Part shown: in pieces, positions 48,911 to 58,029 of the stretch
How the letters are laid out: every line of letters begins with the position of its first letter
How positions within the stretch are numbered: the stretch's first letter is position 1
Assembly (NCBI RefSeq): GCF_001280065.1
Contig: NZ_LGEA01000002.1
Span: 145,232 to 209,231, forward strand
Origin: Streptomyces sp. NRRL B-1140
GTDB lineage: Bacteria > Actinomycetota > Actinomycetes > Streptomycetales > Streptomycetaceae
DNA length: 64,000 bases
Reading direction: 5' to 3'
Position numbers and translations under genes: made by a program
Notes under the pieces: model-generated
What the model was told of the DNA's origin: nothing
Database searches by the model: none
The model's input: only the letters and a program-made list of their open reading frames with translations

Positions 48911-50989
48911 ATGAGTGCAGCCGGGTCTCCCGAATCCGCAGGCGTCGGTCCGGTGCGCGGGTCGGCGCGCCCGAGCGGGCTCCTGGACGTGCTGCGCGTG
49001 GCCTCGGTGGTCCTGGACGCCGAGGGCCGCATCGTGCTGTGGAGCCCGCAGGCCGAGGAGCTGTTCGGGTACGACGCCCAGGAGGCGCTCGGGCAGTACG
49101 CCGCCCGGATCATGGTCCACGAAGAGCACGTCGACCTGGTGGTCAAGTTGTTCGCCGACGTCATGGGCACCGGTCAGAGCTGGGCGGGAGCCTTCCCGAT
49201 CCGCCGCAAGGACGGCGGCACCCGGCTCGTGGAGTTCCGCAACATGCGGCTGCTGGACGACCAGGGCGATGTCTATGCGCTGGGGCTGTGCGCCGACCAG
49301 AGGACCGTGCGCCGGCTGGAGCGCGAGGTGGCGCTGTCGACGCGGATGATCGCGCAGTCCCCGACCGGGCTGGCCGTGCTGGACACCGAGCTGCGGTACG
49401 TCTCGGTCAACAGGGCCCTGGAGCAGATCAACGGCGTACCGGCCGCGGACCACCTGGGCCGCACCCCTCGCGAGGTGGTGCCCGGGATGGACGTGGACGC
49501 CCTGGAGTCCGCGACGCGCCGCGTGCTGGAGACGGGCACGCCCGTCGTCGACCAGTCCACGATCGGCCGCACCCCGGCCGATCCGCACCAGGACCACGCC
49601 TGGTCGGTCTCGCTGTACCGGCTGGAGAACGCCTTCGGGACCGTGCTGGGCGTGGCCGTCTCGATCGTCGACGTCACTGAGCAGTACCGGGCGGGCATCG
49701 AGGCCGAGGCGGCGCGCCGTCGCCTGGCCCTGATCGCCGACGCCTCGGGGCGGATCGGCACCACGCTGGACCTGGACCGCACGGCCCGTGAGCTGGCCGA
49801 CGTGGCCGTGCCGGAACTCGCCGACGTCGCGGCCGTCGACCTGCTGGACGCGGTGGTGCAGGGGCGGCGCACCAGCCTGGGCCCCGCCGAGTCGGCCGTG
49901 ATCCGCGCCCTGGCGGTCCAGGGGTACGACTCCGCCGAGGCCCTGGCCGCGGCCGACACTCCCGGGCAGGTCGCCCGGTACGCGCCCGACCGGCTCGTCA
50001 CCCGGTGCGTACGCACGGCGAGCCCGGTGATGCTGCCGGAGGTCAAGGACGAGGACCTGGTGCGCATCGCCCGTTCCCCGGAGGCGGCGGAGCTGCTGCG
50101 CCGGGCCGGGGTGCACTCGTATCTGGCGGTGCCGCTGATCGCGCGCGGCGAAGTGCTGGGGGCCCTGGACCTCAAGCGCACCCGCAATCCGCTGCCGTTC
50201 AGCGAGGACGACCTGCTGCTGGCGCGCGAGCTGGCCGCCCGGGCCGCCGTGCAGATCGACAACGCCCGCTGGTACCAGGGCGCCCGTGAGACCGCGCTCA
50301 CCCTGCAGCGCAGCCTGCTGCCCAGCCATCCGCCGGTGACGGGCGGGCTGGAGGTCGCCTCCCGCTACCAGCCGGCCGGGACCACCAGCGAGGTCGGGGG
50401 CGACTGGTTCGACGTGATCCCGCTGGACGGCGAGCGGACGGCACTCGTCGTGGGCGATGTGATGGGCAGCGGCATCCCCGCGGCGGCGGCGATGGGACGG
50501 CTGCGCACGGCGACCCACACCCTGGCCTCCCTCGGCCTCGAGCCGAACGTGCTCCTAGAGCACCTCGACAAGATCACCGCAGGTCTCGATCAGGCCATCG
50601 CCACCTGTGTCTACGCCGTCCACGACCCGCATCTGCGGCAGTGCCGGATCGCCAACGCCGGGCACCTGCCGCCGGTGCGGGTCCGGGCCGGGCAGCCGCC
50701 GGAGCTGCTCGGCCTGCCGACCGGGGTGCCGCTCGGGGTGGGCGGTGTCGCCTTCTCCACGACGACCGTCGAACTCGAGCCCGGCGACCGGCTGGTGTTC
50801 TACACCGACGGTCTCGTCGAGACCCGGCGCGACCCGATCGACGAACGGCTCGAGACACTGGTGTCCCTGCTCGACGGGCCCGATCTGCCGCTGGAGGACG
50901 TCTGCGACCTGCTGCTGCGCACGCTGCACGAGCCGGACAACTTCGACGACGTGGCCCTGCTCATCGCCCGGGCGACCGCACCGGACTGA
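48911..50989 (+). CDS. PAS-PAS-GAF-SpoIIE (PP2C) serine phosphatase
   Basis: 692 residues: PAS domain 1 (about 17-130; GRIVLWSPQAEELFGYDAQEALGQ), PAS domain 2 (about 140-265; LAVLDTELRYVSVNRALEQINGV), a GAF domain (about 265-440; LADVAAVDLLDAVVQGRRTS, YLAVPLIARGEVLGALDLKRT) and a SpoIIE/RsbU-type PP2C phosphatase (about 470-690; SEVGGDWFDVIPLDGERTALVVGDVMG, DRLVFYTDGLVETR, DDVALLIARA). Mn-binding aspartates are intact. These Streptomyces proteins dephosphorylate anti-sigma antagonists to tune stress sigma factors. No HATPase kinase domain is attached. Shine-Dalgarno is weak at the ATG at 48911. Confidence 0.92.
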   Translation: MSAAGSPESAGVGPVRGSARPSGLLDVLRVASVVLDAEGRIVLWSPQAEELFGYDAQEALGQYAARIMVHEEHVDLVVKLFADVMGTGQSWAGAFPIRRKDGGTRLVEFRNMRLLDDQGDVYALGLCADQRTVRRLEREVALSTRMIAQSPTGLAVLDTELRYVSVNRALEQINGVPAADHLGRTPREVVPGMDVDALESATRRVLETGTPVVDQSTIGRTPADPHQDHAWSVSLYRLENAFGTVLGVAVSIVDVTEQYRAGIEAEAARRRLALIADASGRIGTTLDLDRTARELADVAVPELADVAAVDLLDAVVQGRRTSLGPAESAVIRALAVQGYDSAEALAAADTPGQVARYAPDRLVTRCVRTASPVMLPEVKDEDLVRIARSPEAAELLRRAGVHSYLAVPLIARGEVLGALDLKRTRNPLPFSEDDLLLARELAARAAVQIDNARWYQGARETALTLQRSLLPSHPPVTGGLEVASRYQPAGTTSEVGGDWFDVIPLDGERTALVVGDVMGSGIPAAAAMGRLRTATHTLASLGLEPNVLLEHLDKITAGLDQAIATCVYAVHDPHLRQCRIANAGHLPPVRVRAGQPPELLGLPTGVPLGVGGVAFSTTTVELEPGDRLVFYTDGLVETRRDPIDERLETLVSLLDGPDLPLEDVCDLLLRTLHEPDNFDDVALLIARATAPD

Positions 50990-50995
50990 GGGGCA

Positions 50996-51799
50996 CTACG
51001 GTGCGACACCGATCACCACATGGGCGTACAGCTCGTCGGACACGGCCAGGTGGGTCGTGAGGCCGTTGCGCTCGAAGGCCTCGACGGCGGCCGGTGCCTG
51101 GTGCCGGCTCGTCTCCACCAGGACGCAGCCGCCGGGGGCCAGCCAGCTGGGCGCCCGGGCGGCGACCCGGCGCAGGACGTCGAGGCCGTCCGTGCCGCCG
51201 TCGAGGGCGACCAGCGGCTCGTGGTCCCTCGCCTCCTGCGGCAGCAGTTCGATCTCGTCGCTCGGTACGTACGGCACGTTGGCCGCGAGGATGCCGACGC
51301 GGCCCCGCAGCGAAGGGGGCAGCGCCTGGAACAGGTCGCCCTGGTGGACCTGGCCGCCGACGGCGGCGATGTTGCCGCGGGCGCATCGCACGGCGGCCGG
51401 GTCGATGTCGGCGGCGTGGAGTTCGACGTGGCCGAGCGCGGCGGCCAGCGCCGCTCCCACGGCACCGGACCCGCAGCACAGGTCCACGACGACGGCGGCA
51501 CCGGACGCCCGCTCCAAGGCCTGCTCCACCAGGAACTCGGTGCGCCGGCGCGGCACGAAGACGCCCGGGGCGACTGCGATGCGCAGGCCCCGGAACTCGG
51601 CCCAGCCGACGACGAGTTCCAGCGGCAGGCCCGCGACGCGGCGCTCGACCATGGCGGCGGCCTCGGCCGGGGTGCGCGCGGTGGAGAGGATCAACTCGGC
51701 CTCGGCCTCGGCGAAGACGCAGCCCGCGGCGCGCAGGGCGAGGACGACGCCGTCACGGGAGGACGGTGCGGAAGGGGGGACAGCGGACACGGACGGCAT
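50996..51799 (-). CDS. PrmC/HemK-like protein N5-glutamine methyltransferase
   Basis: A 267-residue SAM methyltransferase of PrmC layout: helical N-domain with AAGCVFAEAEAELIL and GLPLELVVGWAEFRGLRIAVAPGVFVPRRRTEFLV, then a Rossmann domain with VVDLCCGSGAVGAALAAALG for SAM. The substrate motif NPPY, which grips the glutamine amide, reads NVPY (AANVPYVP). Such variants are annotated as putative glutamine methyltransferases in Streptomyces and are paralogs of the true PrmC that methylates release factors. The substrate of this one is uncertain. It is convergent with the phosphatase gene and its stop is 6 bp away. Confidence 0.8.
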   Translation of the reverse strand: MPSVSAVPPSAPSSRDGVVLALRAAGCVFAEAEAELILSTARTPAEAAAMVERRVAGLPLELVVGWAEFRGLRIAVAPGVFVPRRRTEFLVEQALERASGAAVVVDLCCGSGAVGAALAAALGHVELHAADIDPAAVRCARGNIAAVGGQVHQGDLFQALPPSLRGRVGILAANVPYVPSDEIELLPQEARDHEPLVALDGGTDGLDVLRRVAARAPSWLAPGGCVLVETSRHQAPAAVEAFERNGLTTHLAVSDELYAHVVIGVAP

Positions 51800-52071
51800 G
51801 GAAGCCCAGAGCCTTTCGGGAGCCGAAGGGCGCTCCGGCGATCGCCTACGACCGGCGATCCGCGCGACATCGAGAGGAGAGCACCCGAGCTGACACAGCG
51901 GTAATGGGTCTCACCTCCTCGGCTTCCGACGGCCGGGTCCTGACCGGCCGGACGGCAACCCTACCCGACGGCCGCACCCCTCGATGCGGTGATCATCACG
52001 GCTTCCGGTCAGGTGGTTGGGTTGTGCAACCATGGAGGGAGCCGAGCAGCACCGTGGTGAGGGAGGGCCCC
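51800..52071. other. 272-bp region between PrmC-like and MarR genes
   Basis: No gene supported. It contains the divergent start regions of both genes and the inverted repeat 52014-52032. A GGCAACCCT segment near 51954 recalls the core of SAM riboswitches, but the flanking helices are missing. Confidence 0.35.
52014..52032. promoter_or_regulatory. Inverted repeat, candidate MarR operator
   Basis: TGGTTG-N7-CAACCA, with an overlapping GGTTG-TG-CAACC inside it, lies 40 bp before the predicted MarR start. Size (19 bp) and position fit autoregulation by a MarR dimer. Confidence 0.5.
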
Positions 52072-52548
52072 GTGCACAGCGCAGACGCCGTGGAGACCAT
52101 CCAGCGGGAGATGACGGTCTTCGCCCGCCGGGCCAGGGCCGCGGCGGGCCGGATGCACCCCGAGCTGTCGCTGGTGTCGTACACGCTGCTCGGGCACCTG
52201 GAGGAGAGCGGCGGGTGCCGGGCCACCGACCTGGCCGTCCACTACGCCCTCGACAAGTCCACCGTCAGCCGCCAGGTGACGGCGCTGGAGCGCGTCGGAC
52301 TCGTCGAGCGCCGCCCCGACCCCGCGGACCACCGCGTCCAGGTGCTGCACCTGACCGGGGCCGGGCGGCGCATCCTGGCGCAGGTCACCGAGAGCCGCCG
52401 CGCGGCCTTCCGGGAGCGCCTGGCCGGCTGGCCGGCGGAGGACCTGAGCCGCTTCGCGGACTACCTCGTGCGGTACAACGCCTCGCCCGGTCCAGGACGG
52501 CAGGACCAGGGCAGCGGCGGCACCAGGACGCCCGGCACGTACGGTTGA
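52072..52548 (+). CDS. MarR-family transcriptional regulator
   Basis: A 158-residue MarR protein: dimerisation helices (DAVETIQREMTVFARRARAAAG), winged helix ELSLVSYTLLGHLEESGGCRATDLAVHYALDKSTVSRQVTALERVGLVERRPDPADHRVQVLHLT, and a C-terminal helix pair. The D-x-R-x-[VR] wing (DPADHRVQ) is the family DNA contact. GTG at 52072 has GGAGGG 4 nt upstream; GTGs at 52054 and 52057 are alternatives. The molybdenum oxidoreductase pair follows 65 bp downstream on the same strand, so it may control that pair as well as itself. Confidence 0.9.
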   Translation: MHSADAVETIQREMTVFARRARAAAGRMHPELSLVSYTLLGHLEESGGCRATDLAVHYALDKSTVSRQVTALERVGLVERRPDPADHRVQVLHLTGAGRRILAQVTESRRAAFRERLAGWPAEDLSRFADYLVRYNASPGPGRQDQGSGGTRTPGTYG

Positions 52549-52613
52549 ATACGGAAACACTGAGCACAACCGGTCCGGCGGGCGCCGCCGGGCCGGTCCG
52601 GAGGCACCACCGC

Positions 52614-53211
<598 letters not shown>

Positions 53212-53219
<8 letters not shown>

Positions 53220-53967
53220 GACCTTCGTGCCGCCCACGCGGTTCGCCGTGCCCGGGCGCATCGCCGTGAGTGAACAGGCCGCGTCCGAGTGGCAGACCGC
53301 CACGCTCACCGAGATCCGCCGCGAGACCCCGCGCGTGTCCACCTTCCGGCTCGCCGTGCCGGGCTGGCCGGGGCACCTGCCCGGCCAGCACCTGATGGTG
53401 CGGCTGACCGCCGAGGACGGCTACGCTGCCCAGCGTCACTACTCGATCGCGTCCGCGCCGGACGACTCGGGGCAGGTGGAGCTGACGCTGGACCACGTCG
53501 AGGGCGGCGAGGTCTCGGGCTGGTTCCACACCGTCGCCCGGCCCGGCGACCGGGTCGAGGTGCGGGGCCCGGTGAGCGGCTTCTTCGCCTGGCCCGGCGA
53601 CCGGCCCGCGCTGCTGGTCGGCGCAGGCTCCGGCATCGTGCCGCTGATGTCGATGATCCGGCACCACCGGGCGCGGAACCTGACCGTGCCGCTGCGGCTG
53701 GTGGTGTCCGCGCGCAGTCCCGAGGAGCTGGTATACGCCCGCGAGTTGGGTGCGGAGACCACCACCGTCTTCACCCGGAGCGCGCCGGAGGGTGTGGCGG
53801 TCGGACGTATGGCGGCCGCACATGTGGCGCCCCTCCTGGCCGAGCAGCCTTCCGGCGGGTGGGAGGCCTATGTGTGCGGCTCCAACTCCTTCGCCGAGCA
53901 CGCCTCGCGCCTGCTGGTGACGGCAGGTCAGCCGGTGGACCGGATTCGCATCGAACGCTTCGGCTGA
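53212..53967 (+). CDS. FAD-binding ferredoxin-NADP reductase-like oxidoreductase
   Basis: 251 residues. The FAD domain carries RHYSIAS (about 75-81) and LELTLDHVEGGEVSGWF-like strands; the nicotinamide domain shows ALLVGAGSGIVPLMSMIRHH and ends WEAYVCGSNSFAEHASRLL. There is no 2Fe-2S domain, so it transfers electrons between NAD(P)H and a protein partner by flavin alone. The GTG at 53212 lies inside the preceding molybdenum-enzyme gene, and the two almost certainly form a complex or electron chain. This is a compact cytosolic replacement for the membrane haem partner (MsrQ) used by YedY-type enzymes. Confidence 0.9.
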
Positions 53968-54168
53968 CCCGGCTGTTTTCGCCCCGATCGGCCGGGCACC
54001 CAGCCGGAGGGTCGCGGCAGGCCGCTTCTGCGCTGGGCCGCCGGGCGATCGACGGACGCCGGACGGGGTACCTGCTCCGTGAGGGCACGCGTGCGCGTGA
54101 CGTGAGGCGCAGGAGCTTCGTCGCACGGCCGGTCCGGCCCTCCCTGCGGTGACGGTGAGGAGGTGGGC
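53968..54168. other. Intergenic region, nothing recognised
   Basis: 201 bp of G+C-rich sequence with no supported gene, strong hairpin or operator. The last 15 bp hold the GAGGAGG ribosome site of the next gene. Confidence 0.4.
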
Positions 54169-54750
54169 ATGCGCTCCCCGATGCACGGTTGGCGCCGGCG
54201 GCGCAGTCCGCTGCGGCGCCGGTCGGATGTGGTCGAGGCGTGGACGGTGCTGGTGGTCGCCGTCCTCGTCCTGGTGGGCGCGCCCCTGGCCGGGGCGGCC
54301 GCCGCCTGGTGGGCCCATGGCGAGGCGCGGAGGCTGTCGGTGGAGCAGCGGGCCGAGCGGCACCGGGTCCGGGCCGAGGTGATCGGCGGGAACGACGCGC
54401 TGCCGTCGGTGCGGGCCGGCGGGCAGCACGCGTACCGGGCCACCGTGCGCTGGACGGAGCCGGACGGAGCGACGCGCACCGCGTCGGCCCGCGTCCCCGC
54501 GGACAGCCGGCGCGGCGAGCAGGTGGACGTCTGGTTCGACCGCCAGGGGCGCAGTGTGCTGCCGCCGGTGGACGAGACGGGGGTATGGCAGCACACCCTG
54601 ACCGTCGGCGCCTGCGCCACGGGGGGCGCGGTGGCCGTGGTGCTCTTCGGCCACCTTCTCGTGCGCCGGGTGGCGCTGCGCCGCCGGATGGCCGAGTGGG
54701 ACCGGGCGTGGGCCCGTGTCGAACCGGAGTGGACGCACCGCGACGCGTGA
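54169..54750 (+). CDS. Rv1733c-like two-helix membrane protein, second copy
   Basis: 193 residues, the same length and layout as the protein at 15660-16241: basic N-terminus (HGWRRRRSPLRRRSDVVEAWTVL), helix 1 (VLVVAVLVLVGAPLAGAAAAW), outside domain with YRATVRWTEPDGATRTASARVPA and VDVWFDRQGRSVLPPV, helix 2 (LTVGACATGGAVAVVLFGHLL) and the closing helix RRRMAEWDRAWARVEPEW. Function unknown. The ATG at 54169 is chosen because GAGGAGG lies 5 nt upstream; the GTG at 54163 would abut that site. Confidence 0.8.
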   Translation: MRSPMHGWRRRRSPLRRRSDVVEAWTVLVVAVLVLVGAPLAGAAAAWWAHGEARRLSVEQRAERHRVRAEVIGGNDALPSVRAGGQHAYRATVRWTEPDGATRTASARVPADSRRGEQVDVWFDRQGRSVLPPVDETGVWQHTLTVGACATGGAVAVVLFGHLLVRRVALRRRMAEWDRAWARVEPEWTHRDA

Positions 54751-54867
54751 CGGCGTGCGCGGGGCGCCGGAACATCCGTGCGGACACCTGGCCAGTCCTT
54801 GCGCCACGCACGTAGTGTGATCATCCGCACTGCCCCTGTAGCTGCTTCTCACTCAAGGCGGTCCTGC

Positions 54868-55836
54868 ATGGCCCTGTTCGACCTTCCGATCGACGAGCTC
54901 CGCGAGTACCGCAGCGCGGCCACCGAGCCCGAGGACTTCGACGCCTTCTGGTCCAAGACCCTGGAGGAGTCCCGAGTGCACGACCTGGACGTACGCTTCG
55001 AACCGGTCGACGCGGGGCTGTCCACCGTCGAGGTCTTCGACGTGACCTTCGCCGGCTTCGGCGGTCATCCGGTCAAGGGCTGGCTGACGCTCCCGGCCGG
55101 CGCGGAGGGCCCGCTGCCGCTGGTCGTGGAGTTCATAGGCTACGGCGGCGGGCGCGGGCTCCCGCACGAACACCTGCTGTGGGCGTCCTCGGGCCGGGCG
55201 CACTTCGTGATGGACACCCGAGGGCAGGGCAGCGCCTGGGGCGGGGGCGGCGGCACGGCGGACCCGGTGGGCGGCGCGCCCGCCTACCCCGGTTTCATGA
55301 CGCGCGGCATCGACGCCCCGGAGAACTACTACTACCGCCGGGTCTACACGGACGCGGTGCGTGCCGTGGAGGCGGCCCGCTCCCACCCCCTCACCGACCC
55401 GGCGCGCACGGTGGCAGTCGGGTCCAGCCAGGGCGGCGGCATCACGATCGCGGTCGGCGGACTGGTGCCGGACCTTGCGGGCATCGCGCCGGACGTGCCG
55501 TTCCTGTGCGACTTCCCGCGGGCGGCGACGATCACGGACCGGCACCCGTACCGGGAGATCGGCCTCTACCTCAAGACCCACCGTGGCCGCACGGAGGACG
55601 CCCTGCGCACGGTGTCCTACTTCGACGGCGTCCACTTCGCCGCCCGCGGCCGGGCTCCGGCCCTGTTCTCGGCCGCCCTGGAGGACCAGACCTGCCCGCC
55701 CTCGACCGTCTTCGCGGCCTTCAACGCCTGGAGCCACGAGGACAAGACGATCGAGGTCTACGACTTCAACGACCACGAGGGCGGCGGCCCCTTCCAGCAG
55801 GCGGCCAAGCTGCGCTGGATGCGTTCGTACATCTGA
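54868..55836 (+). CDS. CE7 acetylxylan esterase / cephalosporin-C deacetylase
   Basis: A 322-residue alpha/beta hydrolase of carbohydrate esterase family 7. The nucleophile Ser187 lies in VAVGSSQGGGITIAVGGL; the family RGQ motif is in FVMDTRGQGSAWGGGG; the Asp is in ALEDQTCPPSTVFAAFNAW and the His in YDFNDHEGGG. MALFDLPIDELREYRSAATEPEDFDAFW is the typical start. It removes acetyl groups from xylo-oligosaccharides and is cytosolic (no signal peptide), which suits degradation of imported acetylated fragments from the xylanase cluster. AAGGCGG precedes the ATG at 54868. Confidence 0.93.
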   Translation: MALFDLPIDELREYRSAATEPEDFDAFWSKTLEESRVHDLDVRFEPVDAGLSTVEVFDVTFAGFGGHPVKGWLTLPAGAEGPLPLVVEFIGYGGGRGLPHEHLLWASSGRAHFVMDTRGQGSAWGGGGGTADPVGGAPAYPGFMTRGIDAPENYYYRRVYTDAVRAVEAARSHPLTDPARTVAVGSSQGGGITIAVGGLVPDLAGIAPDVPFLCDFPRAATITDRHPYREIGLYLKTHRGRTEDALRTVSYFDGVHFAARGRAPALFSAALEDQTCPPSTVFAAFNAWSHEDKTIEVYDFNDHEGGGPFQQAAKLRWMRSYI

Positions 55837-55948
55837 TCCGGCCGTTCACCTCCGCCGGGCTTCCGCTCGGTCCGACCAGTCGGTACGTTCATCGCGCCCG
55901 GGCCGCCACGCGGCTGTCCGGGCTTTGGACGGCAGGCGGAGGGGGCTC

Positions 55949-57115
55949 ATGTCCGAGTTGGGGACACCGGTGCGCGGTCACTGCGACGCGGCGTTCAGGG
56001 CGGTACGCGAGGCGTTCGAGGAGAACTTCCGGGAGCGCGGTGAACTGGGCGCCGCGGTGGCCGTCACCGTCGGCGGCCGGACGGTGGTGGACCTGTGGGG
56101 CGGCTGGGCGGACGCTGCGCGCTCCCGGCCGTGGGAGCGGGACACCCTGGTGAACGTGTGGTCCACCTCCAAGGGGCCGGTGGCGCTGTGCGCGCACATC
56201 CTGGCCGACCGGGGGCTGCTGGACCTGGACGCGCCGGTGGCTCTGTACTGGCCGGAGTTCGCGGCCGCGGGCAAGGAGAAGGTCCTCGTCCGGCATCTGC
56301 TGTCGCACCGCGCCGGTCTGGCCGGTCTGCGGGAGCCGCACTCGCTGGAGCAGCTCTGCGACTGGGAGCTCACCACGCAGCGGCTCGCGGCGACCGAGCC
56401 CTGGTGGGAACCGGGCACCCGGTCCGGCTATCACGCGCTGACGTACGGCCATCTCGTCGGCGAGGTCGTACGCCGCGTGTCGGGGCTGCGGCCGGGGGCC
56501 TTCCTGGCGCGGGAGGTGACCGGCCCGCTCGGCATCGACTTCCGCATCGGCCTGCCGGAGCGGGACTTCGGCCGGGCGGCCGAACTGGTTCATGCGCCGG
56601 CCACGTCGAACAGTGAACAGGGGGCAGTCTTCGCCCAGTTGGCGCCGGCGGCCATGGCCGCGCTGACCAACCCGGCGGTGTCCGCCGCCGCGGCGAACAG
56701 CCCCCAGTGGCGGGCCGCCGAGATTCCGGCGGCGAACGGCCACGGCACCGCGCGTGCCGTCGCCGGACTGTACGGCGTCTTCGCGGGCCGCGGCTCCCTC
56801 GGCGGCCACCGCGTGCTGTCCCCCGAGGCGGCCGAGCGGGTGCGCGAGGGGCAGGGCGGCTGCCGGGACCTGGTGCTCGGCGCAGGATTCGAGCACGAGA
56901 CGGAGGTCGGCCTCGGGCTCTGGCTCAGCGGCCCCGACGGCTCGTACGGGCCCAACCCACGCGCTTTCGGACACGACGGCTTCGGCGGTTCCTGCGGGCT
57001 CGCCGACCCGGAGGCGGGAGTGTCCCTGGGCTATGCGATGAACCGGATGGGACCCCGTATCGCCAACGACCCGCGGAAGACGGCGCTGGTCGACGCCTTG
57101 TACGGCGCGCTGTGA
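55949..57115 (+). CDS. Class C beta-lactamase-fold esterase (family VIII, EstB-like)
   Basis: 388 residues without a signal peptide. SxxK is STSK (S72, K75) in VNVWSTSKGPVALCAHILADRGLLDLDAPVALYWPEF; HLLSHRAGLAGL follows. The Y-x-x motif is YHALTYGHLVGEVVRRVSG, and the third motif region reads HDGFGGSCGLADPEAGVSLGYAMNRM rather than KTG. This pattern is that of family VIII esterases, which hydrolyse short-chain esters and only weakly lactams. It probably acts in the cytosol on an unknown ester. GGAGGGGG precedes the ATG at 55949. Confidence 0.87.
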   Translation: MSELGTPVRGHCDAAFRAVREAFEENFRERGELGAAVAVTVGGRTVVDLWGGWADAARSRPWERDTLVNVWSTSKGPVALCAHILADRGLLDLDAPVALYWPEFAAAGKEKVLVRHLLSHRAGLAGLREPHSLEQLCDWELTTQRLAATEPWWEPGTRSGYHALTYGHLVGEVVRRVSGLRPGAFLAREVTGPLGIDFRIGLPERDFGRAAELVHAPATSNSEQGAVFAQLAPAAMAALTNPAVSAAAANSPQWRAAEIPAANGHGTARAVAGLYGVFAGRGSLGGHRVLSPEAAERVREGQGGCRDLVLGAGFEHETEVGLGLWLSGPDGSYGPNPRAFGHDGFGGSCGLADPEAGVSLGYAMNRMGPRIANDPRKTALVDALYGAL

Positions 57116-57199
57116 GAAGCGGGCGCGGGCGGGGCCGGTTTCCGCCCGAACCACCCGGCCCGCACCACCCGCACGACCCCCCGTCGGCCGAGGGAGCCT

Positions 57200-57280
57200 C
57201 TGTACCGCCGGGTCACGACGGAATTGCCCGGCGACCTGCGCGACGGCACCGTCCCGCCCGGTGATCGGCTGCCCGGGAAA
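57200..57280 (+). pseudogene. Remnant of a GntR-family regulator N-terminus
   Basis: The frame LYRRVTTELPGDLRDG then TVPPGDRLPGK reproduces the first helix and loop of a GntR winged helix (usual form LY-x-x-V-x-x-x-L-x-x-x-I-x-x-G-x-x-x-P-G-x-x-L-P-S-E). It then runs directly into sequence overlapping the end of the convergent methyltransferase gene, with no recognition helix. It is a truncated fossil. Confidence 0.6.
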
Positions 57281-57293
57281 GGCGGTTGGCCGG

Positions 57294-58025
57294 TCACTTC
57301 GGGGCCGGCAACCGGGCCATGACGAGCCGCACCCGGGGGCTGCCGTCCGGCCGCCGCCCGAACTCCGGGAGCGGCTGGAGTTCCACCCCGAAACCGGCTG
57401 CCTCGAGTCCCCGCTGTACGTCCGGGAGGCGGAACACGCGGTAGTACATGACGAACGGAGGCCGCCAGAGCGCGTTGCGCACCCGCATCACCGTGTCGAA
57501 GCCGAGCAGCGCCCAGTAGCCGGGCGAGCCCGGGCGGGGCGGGGCGACCAGCGGGAAGGCGAAACAGCCACCCGGCCGCAGGACGGAGCGGACCTGCGCG
57601 AACAGCCCCGGCAGTTCGCGGGGCAGGAAGTGCCCGAAGGCCCCGAAGCTCACCACCAGGTCGAAGGCCGGCGCGAAGGGCAGCGCTCGGGCGTCGGCCC
57701 GGACCCAGGAGACCGGCGGGCCCGGCGGCCTGACCTGCTCGCGCGCGACGTCGAGCATGCCCGCGCTGAAGTCGACGCCGGTGACCCGCTCGCGGCACAC
57801 CCGGGCCAGCACACCCACGCCCGCCCCGGTGCCGCAGCACAGATCGAGGCCGGAGGCGAAGGGCCCGGTCCGCCGCAGCGCCGAGCCGACGGCGTCGAGG
57901 ACGGCGTCGGGTGTCCGGAACGGCGTGTGGTCGAACTTCGGCGCGAGGAGGTCGTAGCCGCGCTCGACGGACGACAGCGCCTGGACGGCGAGCTCGCGCA
58001 GACTGGGGCCTTCGGGGCTGAACAT
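57294..58025 (-). CDS. Class I SAM-dependent methyltransferase (padR operon)
   Basis: A 243-residue Rossmann methyltransferase: SAM loop LDLCCGTGAGVGVLARVC (about 60-77), acidic ribose residue in VTGVDFSAGMLDVAREQ, WVRADARALPFAPAFDLVVSFGAFGHFLP, and RSVLRPGGCFAFPLV. N-terminal helices (AVQALSSVERGYDLLAPKFDHTPF) precede it. Substrate unknown, small molecule likely. It begins 4 bp after the padR stop, so both are one operon controlled from the 58634-58651 repeat. Confidence 0.88.
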   Translation of the reverse strand: MFSPEGPSLRELAVQALSSVERGYDLLAPKFDHTPFRTPDAVLDAVGSALRRTGPFASGLDLCCGTGAGVGVLARVCRERVTGVDFSAGMLDVAREQVRPPGPPVSWVRADARALPFAPAFDLVVSFGAFGHFLPRELPGLFAQVRSVLRPGGCFAFPLVAPPRPGSPGYWALLGFDTVMRVRNALWRPPFVMYYRVFRLPDVQRGLEAAGFGVELQPLPEFGRRPDGSPRVRLVMARLPAPK

Positions 58026-58029
58026 CGGC

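Noticed and set aside
51945..52000. GGCAACCCT segment resembling the core of a SAM riboswitch
   Set aside because: The closing helix (GGTCATGAG-like start with a matching GGTGATGACC end) is missing and no methionine or sulfur gene follows directly; a covariance-model search would settle it.
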